From DATBLE01 sp963837265 (lineage in GTDB: Bacteria > Actinomycetota > Thermoleophilia > Gaiellales > Gaiellaceae), in contig CAWIMQ010000006.1 in the NCBI GenBank assembly GCA_963837265.1, positions 496,001 through 560,000 of the forward strand: 64,000 nucleotides of DNA, given 5' to 3'. The position numbers and the translations under genes were made by a program. Below, in pieces: positions 8,347 to 14,907 of this stretch. Under the pieces are notes generated by a model. The model was not told the origin of the DNA and searched no databases. It was given only the letters and a program-made list of their open reading frames with translations. Within the stretch, counting starts at the first letter, position 1. Each line of letters starts with the position of its first letter.

Positions 8347-8766
8347 GTGCCCGAGCTCCCGCTGACCGGCGGCTGCCTCTGCGGCGGCGTGCGGTACGAG
8401 GTCGCAGAGCCGCCCGTCGTCGCGGGCTACTGTCACTGCACGCGCTGCCAGCGCCGGACCGGCTCCGCCGCCGCGATCTCGGCCACCGTCGTCCCCGGCA
8501 GCCTGCGCGTCACGCAGGGCGAGGAGCTCCTTGCCTCGTACGACCCGCCCGACGGGTGGTCGAAGGTCTTCTGCTCGGCCTGCGGCGGCGCGCTGTGGGC
8601 GCAGAGCCCGGCCGACCCGGGCAGCGTCGCCGTCAGGATGGGCACGTTCGACGGCGACCCCGGGATCACGCCGTCCTACCGCCAGTTCGTGGCGTACGCG
8701 GCGCCGTGGGAGCCGATTCCGGACGACGGGCTGCCGCGCTATCCGGAGCGCCGGCCGCCCGCCTGA
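8347..8766 (+). CDS. GFA (CENP-V/GFA) zinc-binding domain protein
   Basis: This 139-residue protein matches the glutathione-dependent formaldehyde-activating enzyme fold. Its zinc cysteines are in three clusters: GGCLCGGVRYEV near residue 8, GYCHCTRCQRRTGS near 30 and FCSACGGALW near 75. Actinobacteria generally lack glutathione and these proteins are carbon-sulfur lyase-like or uncharacterised, so the enzymatic role is open. It is cytoplasmic with no signal peptide. The GTG start is fixed by a leaderless -10 element. It is a stand-alone gene. Confidence 0.82.
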   Translation: MPELPLTGGCLCGGVRYEVAEPPVVAGYCHCTRCQRRTGSAAAISATVVPGSLRVTQGEELLASYDPPDGWSKVFCSACGGALWAQSPADPGSVAVRMGTFDGDPGITPSYRQFVAYAAPWEPIPDDGLPRYPERRPPA

Positions 8767-9066
8767 CCCGGTTTCACCAGCCCCCGACTCCGGGCACGCG
8801 TGCATCGCCACAGAGGGTTTCGCTCCGTCCACACGGAGCGGAGCAGGCTTGCCTGCTGCCGTGATGCGCCTCTGGTGGATCTGGTGAAAGAGCACGTGCG
8901 GCGGATGCGGCTCGAGCACAGCGCGTGCGCCTGCCCGCCGGACGGGCCGATGATGCGCCCGCGCCGGTAGAGCCGCAGGTGCCAGGCCCCGTGCTCGGCC
9001 TCCACACGGCCGGTGCGGCGGCACGTCCGAGCCGGGGCTCGCCCGGCACTCCGTACACTGTCCGGC
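8767..9066. other. 300-bp gap with two tandem hairpins
   Basis: No convincing gene is seen here. Two adjacent inverted repeats lie at 8821-8840 (CGCTCCGT/ACGGAGCG, 4-base loop) and 8842-8857 (AGCAGGC/GCCTGCT, 2-base loop). They may terminate the GFA gene transcript. The minus strand is open across the gap, but the frame has no recognisable domain. The right end holds the promoter of the next gene (TACACT, 9054-9059). Confidence 0.4.
9054..9059 (+). promoter_or_regulatory. -10 element TACACT, leaderless DUF2277 promoter
   Basis: TACACT is followed by seven bases and the ATG at 9067. Confidence 0.55.
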
Positions 9067-9342
9067 ATGTGCCGGAACATCCGAACGCTCCACAACTTCG
9101 AACCTCCGGCGAGCCGCGACGAGATCCACGCCGCAGCCGTCCAGTACGTCCGCAAGGTGAGCGGGATGCAGAAGCCGTCGCAGGCCAACGCGGCCGCGTT
9201 CGAGCGCGCGGTCGAGGCGGTGGCGGGCGCGACCGAGCGGCTCCTCGGCGACCTGGTCACGTCCGCGGCTCCGCGCGACCGGGAGGTCGAGGCCGAGCGC
9301 CGCCGGGCGAGAGCGGCGCAGCGGTTCGGCCGAGCCGCGTAG
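9067..9342 (+). CDS. DUF2277 family protein
   Basis: This 91-residue protein opens with MCRNIRTLHNFEPPAS and continues EIHAAAVQYVRKVSGMQKPS, the signature of DUF2277, a small conserved actinobacterial/proteobacterial family of unknown function. The N-terminal Cys-Arg-Asn-Ile motif is the most conserved part of the family. The C-terminus is a charged helix rich in Arg and Glu. The ATG at 9067 begins this motif exactly and has a leaderless promoter, so upstream in-frame starts are rejected. Confidence 0.85.
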   Translation: MCRNIRTLHNFEPPASRDEIHAAAVQYVRKVSGMQKPSQANAAAFERAVEAVAGATERLLGDLVTSAAPRDREVEAERRRARAAQRFGRAA

Positions 9343-9362
9343 GACGGAACCGAGCCGCGCTC

Positions 9363-9382
9363 GCCGGTGTATCAGCACCGGC
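9363..9382. terminator. hairpin downstream of the DUF2277 gene
   Basis: GCCGGTG (9363-9369) and CACCGGC (9376-9382) form a 7-bp stem with a TATCAG loop. It may terminate the DUF2277 transcript, or act as an operator in front of the next gene, since TATCAG itself resembles a -10 box. Confidence 0.4.
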
Positions 9383-9401
9383 GACCACGAGGAGGCTGAC
9401 G

Positions 9402-10220
9402 ATGCGGATCATGCGCGGTGCAACCCTTGGAGCGGCCCTGGCGGCGGCGGCGGCGCTCGCCGGAACGGCGTTCGGCGTCGGCCCCTGGCCCGGCCTGGCG
9501 CAGGCCGTCCGTGCCCCGGCGGAGAACGTGCGCTACACGGCCCGGACGACGGCCGGCACGACGGCGATCGAGGCGATCGTCGGCGGCCGCGTCGTCAGAA
9601 CCCTGACGCTGAACGGGGCGTGGGGGATCCCGGCGGTGACGAGCACCGGCCTCGCCGGCGGCCTCTCGCCCGACGGTCGTCTGCTCGTGCTCGGCCAGCC
9701 GCCCACCTACGAGGGGCTCCGCGATCACAGCCGATTCGTCGTCCTCTCGACCCGGACGCTCGCTGTGTCGGCGAGGGTCGTCCTGCCCGGCGAGTTCGGC
9801 TTCGACGCGATCTCGCCCGACCGGGGCACGCTCTACCTGATCCAGCACATCTCGACGAGCGACCTCGTCAGGTACGTCGTCCGTGGCTACGACCTGCGGG
9901 CGCACCGGCTCCTGCGAGGCGTGATCGCCGACAAGCGCCTCGCCGGCGAGCAGATGCGCGGCTATCCGATCGCGCGAGCGACCTCGGGGCGCGGCGCGTG
10001 GGTGTACACGCTCTACGCGAGGGGGACGGGCGTGGAGCGGCCGTTCGTGCACGCGCTGTACGCCGCCGGACGGACGGCGTTCTGCATCGACCTGCCGTCG
10101 TGGAAGCGGGGGACGAACATCTGGAACGCGCGCCTCCGGCTCGCCGGCACCGAGCTCCTGGTGCGGGCGGGCGGCGCGACCGTCGCGCGGATCGACACGC
10201 GGACGCTCGGCGTCCGGTAG
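9402..10220 (+). CDS. secreted WD40/YVTN-like protein of unknown function
   Basis: This 272-residue protein has a signal peptide (ATLGAALAAAAALAGTAFG). It continues with repeated beta-strand patterns such as GLSPDGRLLVLGQP, STRTLAVSARVVLPGEFGFD and ISPDRGTLYLIQH, typical of beta-propeller blades in secreted actinobacterial proteins. No catalytic motif is visible. The ATG at 9402 follows GAGGAGG six bases upstream, one of the clearer Shine-Dalgarno sequences in the region. It converges with the F420-dependent nitroreductase-like gene, with 6 bases between stop codons. A second protein of similar build lies at 35725. Confidence 0.65.
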   Translation: MRIMRGATLGAALAAAAALAGTAFGVGPWPGLAQAVRAPAENVRYTARTTAGTTAIEAIVGGRVVRTLTLNGAWGIPAVTSTGLAGGLSPDGRLLVLGQPPTYEGLRDHSRFVVLSTRTLAVSARVVLPGEFGFDAISPDRGTLYLIQHISTSDLVRYVVRGYDLRAHRLLRGVIADKRLAGEQMRGYPIARATSGRGAWVYTLYARGTGVERPFVHALYAAGRTAFCIDLPSWKRGTNIWNARLRLAGTELLVRAGGATVARIDTRTLGVR

Positions 10221-10226
10221 TTATAG

Positions 10227-10682
10227 TTACCCGACGGGCTCGACCCGGAACACCGGATGGTCGGGCGCGATCCTGGCCAGCTCGTCCGGCGGCGAGTCGG
10301 GCCCGACGCCGTCGAAGAACTGGCCGACCTCCCACTTCCAGCGCCGCAGGTAGTCGCGCAGGATCGCCTCCTTCTCCTGGTCGGCGAGCTCGCGCGGGGC
10401 GAACCGCTCGCGGCGCCGGCCGAGGAGGAGGTCGCCTTCGCCTGCGGCCCGCAGGTTGCGCACCCACTCGGTCTGCCCGCGCGGGGCGACGAGGTACCGG
10501 GCCCCGCCGTGGGGCAGGAGGTTGACCGGAACCCGCCTGGGGAGACCCGACTTGCGGCCGCGCACCTCGAGCACGCGCGATCCCCAGAAGCTGACACCGA
10601 GGCGCGTCAGCCCGCCGACGAGCCGGTTCATCACGTTCCGGTCGAACCAGCCCGGGGCGCGGTAGTGCGTAGCCGACGCCAC
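10227..10682 (-). CDS. deazaflavin (F420)-dependent nitroreductase family protein (Ddn-like)
   Basis: This 151-residue protein matches the Ddn/FDOR-A family: N-terminal FDRNVMNRLVGGLTRLG helix, then LEVRGRKSGLPRRVPVNLL and GARYLVAPRGQTEWVRNLRA, the split beta-barrel core that binds F420. Family members reduce quinones, unsaturated compounds or nitro drugs. GTG at 10682 is chosen because TAGCCT lies six bases upstream. It is a single gene between two plus-strand genes. It and the LLM-class enzyme indicate that the organism makes F420; no F420 biosynthesis gene is in the window. Confidence 0.85.
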   Translation of the reverse strand: MASATHYRAPGWFDRNVMNRLVGGLTRLGVSFWGSRVLEVRGRKSGLPRRVPVNLLPHGGARYLVAPRGQTEWVRNLRAAGEGDLLLGRRRERFAPRELADQEKEAILRDYLRRWKWEVGQFFDGVGPDSPPDELARIAPDHPVFRVEPVG

Positions 10683-10688
10683 GACCCG

Positions 10689-10694
10689 AGGCTA
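10689..10694 (-). promoter_or_regulatory. -10 element TAGCCT, leaderless Ddn-like promoter
   Basis: Read on the minus strand, TAGCCT is followed by six bases and the GTG start at 10682. Confidence 0.55.
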
Positions 10695-10796
10695 GCAGGC
10701 CGGCGCCTGCCGGGACGCGCCCATAGGGGTGTCTGCGTAGCGCGGATCGTGGCGGCCACCGATGGCCGTCTCACACGGAGGACGCAGGCTTGGGAC

Positions 10797-11882
10797 ATGG
10801 TGCGGATCGCCCTCAGGAGGCCGGCCCGTGCTGCCGTGCCGCCCGGCCGGGCAGCCGCACGACGACGCCCGAGCCCGGCCCGGCCTGCGCCGCAGCCGGA
10901 AGCGCCCAGCCTCGACTCTCTCGCAGCGCAGTGGTGGGCGGCGCTCGAAGCCGGCCGCTCGGCGCTGCGGGCGGCGGGACCGACGCTGGGGAGGTCGGAG
11001 GGCGCCGAGCGGGCCCACCGCCTCGACCGGGAGCGAGCCGAGACGATTGGCCTGCTCCAGGGGCTCGCACACGACCTGCATGCCCGCACCCGCCTCGTCC
11101 CCTGGCTCTCCGCCCCGTCGGTGACGCCCCGCATGCTCGGCCTGCCCTCCGAGGTGACCGCGTGCATCTTCGACCTCGACGGCGTCCTGACGACGAGCGC
11201 GGAGGTCCACGCGGCGGCCTGGTCGGAGACGTTCGACCGGTTCCTCCTCGAGCAGGCCGACCGCCACCATCGGCCCTACATCCCGTTCGACCGCGTCCAC
11301 GACTACGCGGAGCATCTCGCCGGTCGCCCGCGGCGCGACGGCGTACATGCCTTTCTCGTCAGCCGCGGGCTCGGGCTGCCCGAAGGGGCACGCGACGACC
11401 CGCCCGGCGCGGAGACCGTCTACGGCCTCGCGAACCGCAAGAACCAGCTGTTGCGGCAGCATCTCGACCGCCAGGGCGTGCACGCGTTCGAAGGGTCGCG
11501 CTGCTACCTGGAGGCTGCCCGGATGGCGGGCGTCCGCCGCGCCGTCGTCTCGCCGAGCGCGAACACGGCGACCATCCTCGAGCGGGCGGGGCTCGCGACG
11601 CTGGTGGAGACACGGGTCGACGGCGAGACGATGGAGTCCGAGCACCTCCGCCCGAAACCCGCGCCGGACACGCTCGAGGCCGCCTGCCGGCGTCTGGGCG
11701 TGGAGCCGGGCCAGGCGGTCGCCTTCGAGACGACGACCGCCGGCATCGCCGCCGCCCGGGCCGCGGGGATGGCGCTCACGATCGGCGTCGACCGCGGCGG
11801 CGATCCCGACGTCCTCCGCGCGAGCGATGCCGGCCTCGTCGTCAACGACCTTTCCGAGCTGCTCGTCGAGGTCGCCGCCTAG
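10797..11882 (+). CDS. HAD-superfamily beta-phosphoglucomutase-like protein
   Basis: This protein of about 361 residues has a HAD hydrolase domain starting near residue 120: FDLDGVLTTS (catalytic DxD), then VVSPSANT (motif II), KPAPD (motif III lysine) and a degenerate motif IV. The cap domain and length fit actinobacterial beta-phosphoglucomutase-type proteins, which convert beta-glucose-1-phosphate to glucose-6-phosphate after maltose or trehalose phosphorolysis. The first 120 residues form an extra N-terminal segment (LAAQWWAALEAGRSALRAAG) known in actinobacterial relatives. Motif IV normally reads EDA; here AFETTTAGIAAA has Thr-Thr in place of the acidic pair, so metal binding may be altered. 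The start is uncertain; ATG at 10797 lies about 13 bases after CGGAGGA. Confidence 0.7.
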   Translation: MVRIALRRPARAAVPPGRAAARRRPSPARPAPQPEAPSLDSLAAQWWAALEAGRSALRAAGPTLGRSEGAERAHRLDRERAETIGLLQGLAHDLHARTRLVPWLSAPSVTPRMLGLPSEVTACIFDLDGVLTTSAEVHAAAWSETFDRFLLEQADRHHRPYIPFDRVHDYAEHLAGRPRRDGVHAFLVSRGLGLPEGARDDPPGAETVYGLANRKNQLLRQHLDRQGVHAFEGSRCYLEAARMAGVRRAVVSPSANTATILERAGLATLVETRVDGETMESEHLRPKPAPDTLEAACRRLGVEPGQAVAFETTTAGIAAARAAGMALTIGVDRGGDPDVLRASDAGLVVNDLSELLVEVAA

Positions 11883-11937
11883 CGAGAATCCAGGCCGGTC
11901 GAGCGCCGGCGCCGGGCCCGGCCGGACGAGCTCGTGC

Positions 11938-12954
11938 TCAGGCGTGTTCCTCGGCGTACGCGTCGACGGCGTCGAGGAAGGCGATCCGCTCCTCCTGGTC
12001 GAGCCAGCCGATCTCGAACGAGTTCCGGGCCAGGCGCACGAGGTCGTCGCGTGTGAGGCTCGCTGCGACCTGCACTGCGTTCAGGTTCTCGTTCACGTAG
12101 CCTCGAAAGTAGGCAGGGTCGTCCGAGTTGATCGTCGCACGCACGCCCTGGTCGAGCATCGCCCTGATCTCCCCCGCCTTCAGCCCGCCCGCGACGTAGC
12201 TGTTCGAGATCGGGCAGACGGTCAGGCCGAGACCGCGCCGGTTGATCTCCTCGACCAGCGCGGCGTCCTCGAGGGCGTTGACGCCGTGGTCGACGCGCTC
12301 AACGCGGATCTCGTCCAGGCACTGCCAGATGTGCCGCACCGAGTTCTCCTGATCGACGTCGCAGTGCATGGTCAGCCGATACCCCTCCCGCCGCGCCCGC
12401 GCGAAGACGCCCTTGAACTTGGCCGGCGGGTTGCCCCGCTCGTCCGAGTCCAGCCCAACGCCGACGATCCAGTCCCGGTACTCGAGCGACCGCTCGAGGG
12501 TCTCCATCGCCGACTCTACGGTCAGGTCGCGCAGGAAGCACATGATCAGCCGGCTCCGGAGGCCGAGCTCGGACTCGGCGTCGAGCTGGGCACGATGGAA
12601 GCCTTCGACGACGGTCTCGAACGGAACCCCGCGCGACGCATGTGCCTGCGGGTCGAAGAAGACCTCGGCGTAGACGACGTTCTGGGAGCGGGCCTTGCGG
12701 AAGTAGGCGGTCGCAAGGTCGTAGAAGTCGGCCTCGGCCCGGAGGACGCTCATCCCCTCGTAGTAGACGGCCAGAAAGGAGGCGAGGTCGTCGAAGCGGT
12801 ACGCGGCCCGCACCTCCTCGACCGAGGCGTAGGGAAGCTCGAGCCCGTTCCGGGCCGCGAGCTCGAGCTTGAGCTCGGGCTCGAGCGTGCCCTCCAGGTG
12901 GAGGTGGAGCTCGGCCTTGGGCAGCCCCTCGACGAAGGCGACCAGCTCGCTCAC
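11938..12954 (-). CDS. add: adenosine/adenine deaminase family protein
   Basis: This 338-residue amidohydrolase has the metal-ligand pair in AELHLHLEGTLEP near residue 18, DHGVNALED near 230, and NSDDPAYF near 290 holding the catalytic aspartates. Family enzymes deaminate adenosine or adenine in purine salvage. The normal HAGE motif, whose Glu protonates the purine ring, is replaced by HCDVDQE at about 212-218. This may mark an actinobacterial subfamily with another substrate. The C-terminal NSFEIGWL resembles the adenine-deaminase branch. A TAGACT hexamer six bases before the GTG makes the message leaderless. It diverges from the small gene at 12999. Confidence 0.82.
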   Translation of the reverse strand: MSELVAFVEGLPKAELHLHLEGTLEPELKLELAARNGLELPYASVEEVRAAYRFDDLASFLAVYYEGMSVLRAEADFYDLATAYFRKARSQNVVYAEVFFDPQAHASRGVPFETVVEGFHRAQLDAESELGLRSRLIMCFLRDLTVESAMETLERSLEYRDWIVGVGLDSDERGNPPAKFKGVFARARREGYRLTMHCDVDQENSVRHIWQCLDEIRVERVDHGVNALEDAALVEEINRRGLGLTVCPISNSYVAGGLKAGEIRAMLDQGVRATINSDDPAYFRGYVNENLNAVQVAASLTRDDLVRLARNSFEIGWLDQEERIAFLDAVDAYAEEHA

Positions 12955-12960
12955 CGAACG

Positions 12961-12966
12961 AGTCTA
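12961..12966 (-). promoter_or_regulatory. -10 element TAGACT, leaderless add promoter
   Basis: On the minus strand TAGACT is followed by six bases and the GTG start at 12954. Confidence 0.55.
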
Positions 12967-12998
12967 TGCTCCGATCTCCACTCACGGAAGGAGCGGGC

Positions 12999-13292
12999 AT
13001 GTACGCACGCGTGGCGACGTTCCAGGGCGATCCCGCCAACCTCGACGAGGCAGTCGGCAGGGTGCGAAGCGAGATCGAGTCCGGTGCCCCCCCCGCCGGC
13101 CTCGAAGGGGCGAGAATGCTCATGCTCGTCGACAGGAAGACGGGCCGCGGCCTGGGGATCACGCTCTTCGAGAGCGAGGAGGCCATGCGCCGCGGGGACG
13201 AGGCGCTGAACGCGATGAATCCCGGCGGAGACAGCCGGCGCACCTCGGTCGAGTTCTACGAGGTGCCGGTTCAGACGATCGACCGAGCCTGA
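12999..13292 (+). CDS. small ABM/dabb-like domain protein
   Basis: This 97-residue protein (YARVATFQGDPANLDEAVGR ... GARMLMLVDRKTGRGLGITL ... FESEEAMRRGDEALNAM) has the alternating beta-alpha-beta pattern of ferredoxin-like stress-responsive or antibiotic-biosynthesis-monooxygenase proteins. These are small dimeric proteins whose substrates are mostly unknown. ATG at 12999 follows a strong GGAAGGAG six bases upstream, which fixes the start. It shares an intergenic region with the divergent adenosine deaminase gene. Confidence 0.75.
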   Translation: MYARVATFQGDPANLDEAVGRVRSEIESGAPPAGLEGARMLMLVDRKTGRGLGITLFESEEAMRRGDEALNAMNPGGDSRRTSVEFYEVPVQTIDRA

Positions 13293-13313
13293 CCGGCAAA
13301 CGGGGCGGCCGGC

Positions 13314-13946
13314 TCAGTGCCCGGTCGCCGAGAAGTGCATGTAGTCCTTCGTCGACCCGCTCCAGTCGCCGCCCCAGCCCCAGCCGATCGACCGGAAGGC
13401 CCGCACGACCGCGGGCGTCACCATCCCCCGCCGCACGCGTGAGCGGTCGAGGTAGCTCGGCGCGGTCCTGTCGCGCGTCATGCCGCAGCCGACGTACGGG
13501 TTCTCGACGGGATTGAGGTCGACGGCCTCGCCGTAGGCGTGCTCCGACCAGGTGCCGGTGCCGCTCCCACCGGTGCAGGGCGAGGGCACTGCCTGCCGGC
13601 ATTCGAAGGACCCGCTCACGTCGCCGTCTGCGGGGCGGGAGCGAGGCGGCCCGTAGGCGTCGGCGAGCGCCATGTGCCGGATCGGGAAGCGCAGCCCGTA
13701 CAGCTGCCGGAACACCTTCGCGAGCGGCTTCGCGGCGTTCGCGTTGACGACCAGCTGCCCTCTGTGCGTGCGCTGGTCGAAGCCCCAGTACGAGACGGTG
13801 AGCAGGCGCAGCCCGGACAGCGGGACGGGACAGCCGGAGTGCCAGGCCCGCGCCCCGACCTCGGAGCGGACGGGCGCGGGCAGCCGCTTGATCGAGGCTT
13901 GGAAAGGGACGAGCGCGAGGACGAGCGAAGCTGCGAGTATCCGCAT
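13314..13946 (-). CDS. secreted M15-family D-Ala-D-Ala carboxypeptidase-like metallopeptidase
   Basis: This 210-residue protein has a signal peptide (MRILAASLVLALVPFQAS). Its C-terminal domain has the M15 zinc-site motifs: SEHAYGEAVDLNP near residue 137 (His and Asp ligands) and KDYMHFSA near the end (third His). The M15C group trims peptidoglycan stem peptides outside the membrane. MALADAYG and the GSFECRQ/CTGG cysteine pair fit the family fold and may form a disulfide. A TAGACT hexamer lies 15 bases upstream of the ATG. The length is normal for the family. Confidence 0.82.
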   Translation of the reverse strand: MRILAASLVLALVPFQASIKRLPAPVRSEVGARAWHSGCPVPLSGLRLLTVSYWGFDQRTHRGQLVVNANAAKPLAKVFRQLYGLRFPIRHMALADAYGPPRSRPADGDVSGSFECRQAVPSPCTGGSGTGTWSEHAYGEAVDLNPVENPYVGCGMTRDRTAPSYLDRSRVRRGMVTPAVVRAFRSIGWGWGGDWSGSTKDYMHFSATGH

Positions 13947-14012
13947 GGCCGGCCGAGCTCCAGTCTAGATCCCGCGCCGTCGCACGGCCTCCAGGCGCCG
14001 ACAGGGCGGCGG

Positions 14013-14441
14013 TCAGCCCGGAGCTTCCCGACCCCGCATCGCTTCCCACAGGCGCCGGGCGAGCACGGGGAGCATGGCGAGCGCGACTCGGGGCTCGTCC
14101 TCGAGCAGCTGCTCGAAGGCGCCGCGGTCGATCGCCACGCACCGCACGGGCGTCTTCGCGCGCACGCGCGCGACCCGTGTCGACTCGGGGACGAGCAGGC
14201 TGAGCTCACCGAAGAACTCCCCCGGGCCCAGCTCGATCGTCCTCCCGGGCGCCTCGACGACGACGCTGCCCTCCTCGAGCAGGAACATGCCGGCACCGGG
14301 ATCGTCCGCGCGGGCGAGCATCTGCCCTGCAGGGCACTCGAGCTCGGACGACGCGCCGAGGACTCGTCGGAGCACGTCGTCGCCGAGCCCGGCGAGGAGA
14401 GGGATCTGCCGCAGCCGGGCGAGCCGCTCGTCGGTACTCAT
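14013..14441 (-). CDS. cyclic nucleotide-binding domain protein without HTH
   Basis: This 142-residue protein is one CRP/FNR-type cNMP-binding beta-roll: IPLLAGLGDDVLRRVL, GAGMFLLEEGSVVVE and PGEFFGELSLL with the phosphate-binding-cassette arginine region STRVARVRAKT. It lacks the DNA-binding helix-turn-helix of CRP, so it probably acts by protein contact or as a regulatory subunit. The upstream small membrane protein gene (14501) is on the same strand 59 bases away; stand-alone cNMP domains are often paired with membrane partners. A class III cyclase-domain protein lies at 23669, but no direct link is shown. Confidence 0.82.
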   Translation of the reverse strand: MSTDERLARLRQIPLLAGLGDDVLRRVLGASSELECPAGQMLARADDPGAGMFLLEEGSVVVEAPGRTIELGPGEFFGELSLLVPESTRVARVRAKTPVRCVAIDRGAFEQLLEDEPRVALAMLPVLARRLWEAMRGREAPG

Positions 14442-14500
14442 CCGCTCTTCATATCACGGTGGTGTCCGTCGAGCGGGGCCGCTGGAGAGGCGGCTCGCGC

Positions 14501-14782
14501 TCAGGCTTCTTCGCGCTCGGGTGCGATCGTCGCGAGCCGGCAGTCGCTCGCAGGCGTGCTCGTGCCGATCGCCCGGGACGCGAACAGCCCGACCTCGGAG
14601 AGGACGAGGCGGCTGCAGGCACGCGTCCCGCTCGTGCGCAGGCGGACGCTGGCGTCGACGTCGCGGAGCCTGCCGGCGTGATCGTCCGGGCGGGAAGAGA
14701 GCTCCCCGCGCTCGTACTGCTCGACTCTCGTCCTGACGAGGCGCCTGGCCTCGCGCAGGCGGACGACGTTGAGCGGAAGCAT
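14501..14782 (-). CDS. membrane-anchored protein, N-terminal boundary unclear
   Basis: The ATG at 14782 gives 93 residues (LPLNVVRLREARRLVRTRVE and a C-terminal domain with strong G/C third positions). The same frame is clearly coding upstream: AYALLGLAYGIFGRLFPILV LHAS, a transmembrane helix, is read back to about 14850, but no ATG, GTG or TTG exists there. A GTG near 14895, behind a TAGGGC hexamer, opens a different frame (VDVEGNPATARAR). A single frameshift around 14850 would join the two into one protein of about 130 residues. This is either a sequencing error or a broken gene. Membrane proteins with LLPLNVWRL-type sequences commonly accompany cyclic-nucleotide-binding domains, as here. 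Confidence 0.5.
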   Translation of the reverse strand: MLPLNVVRLREARRLVRTRVEQYERGELSSRPDDHAGRLRDVDASVRLRTSGTRACSRLVLSEVGLFASRAIGTSTPASDCRLATIAPEREEA

Positions 14783-14907
14783 GCTCGCGTGGAGGACGAG
14801 GATCGGGAACAGCCGGCCGAAGATGCCGTACGCGAGGCCGAGGAGCGCATAGGCAGAGGCGCGCCCTCGCGGTAGCGGGGTTCCCCTCGACGTCCACCCT
14901 GCAAGCC

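Noticed and set aside
8739..9260. A minus-strand gene in the 8767-9066 gap
   Set aside because: The frame overlaps the GFA and DUF2277 genes and shows no recognisable domain or promoter; the leaderless promoter at 9054 argues for the plus-strand gene only.
10257..10796. A long N-terminal extension of the HAD protein
   Set aside because: It overlaps the Ddn-like gene on the other strand and has no resemblance to the family; the start near 10797 fits the known N-terminal segment.
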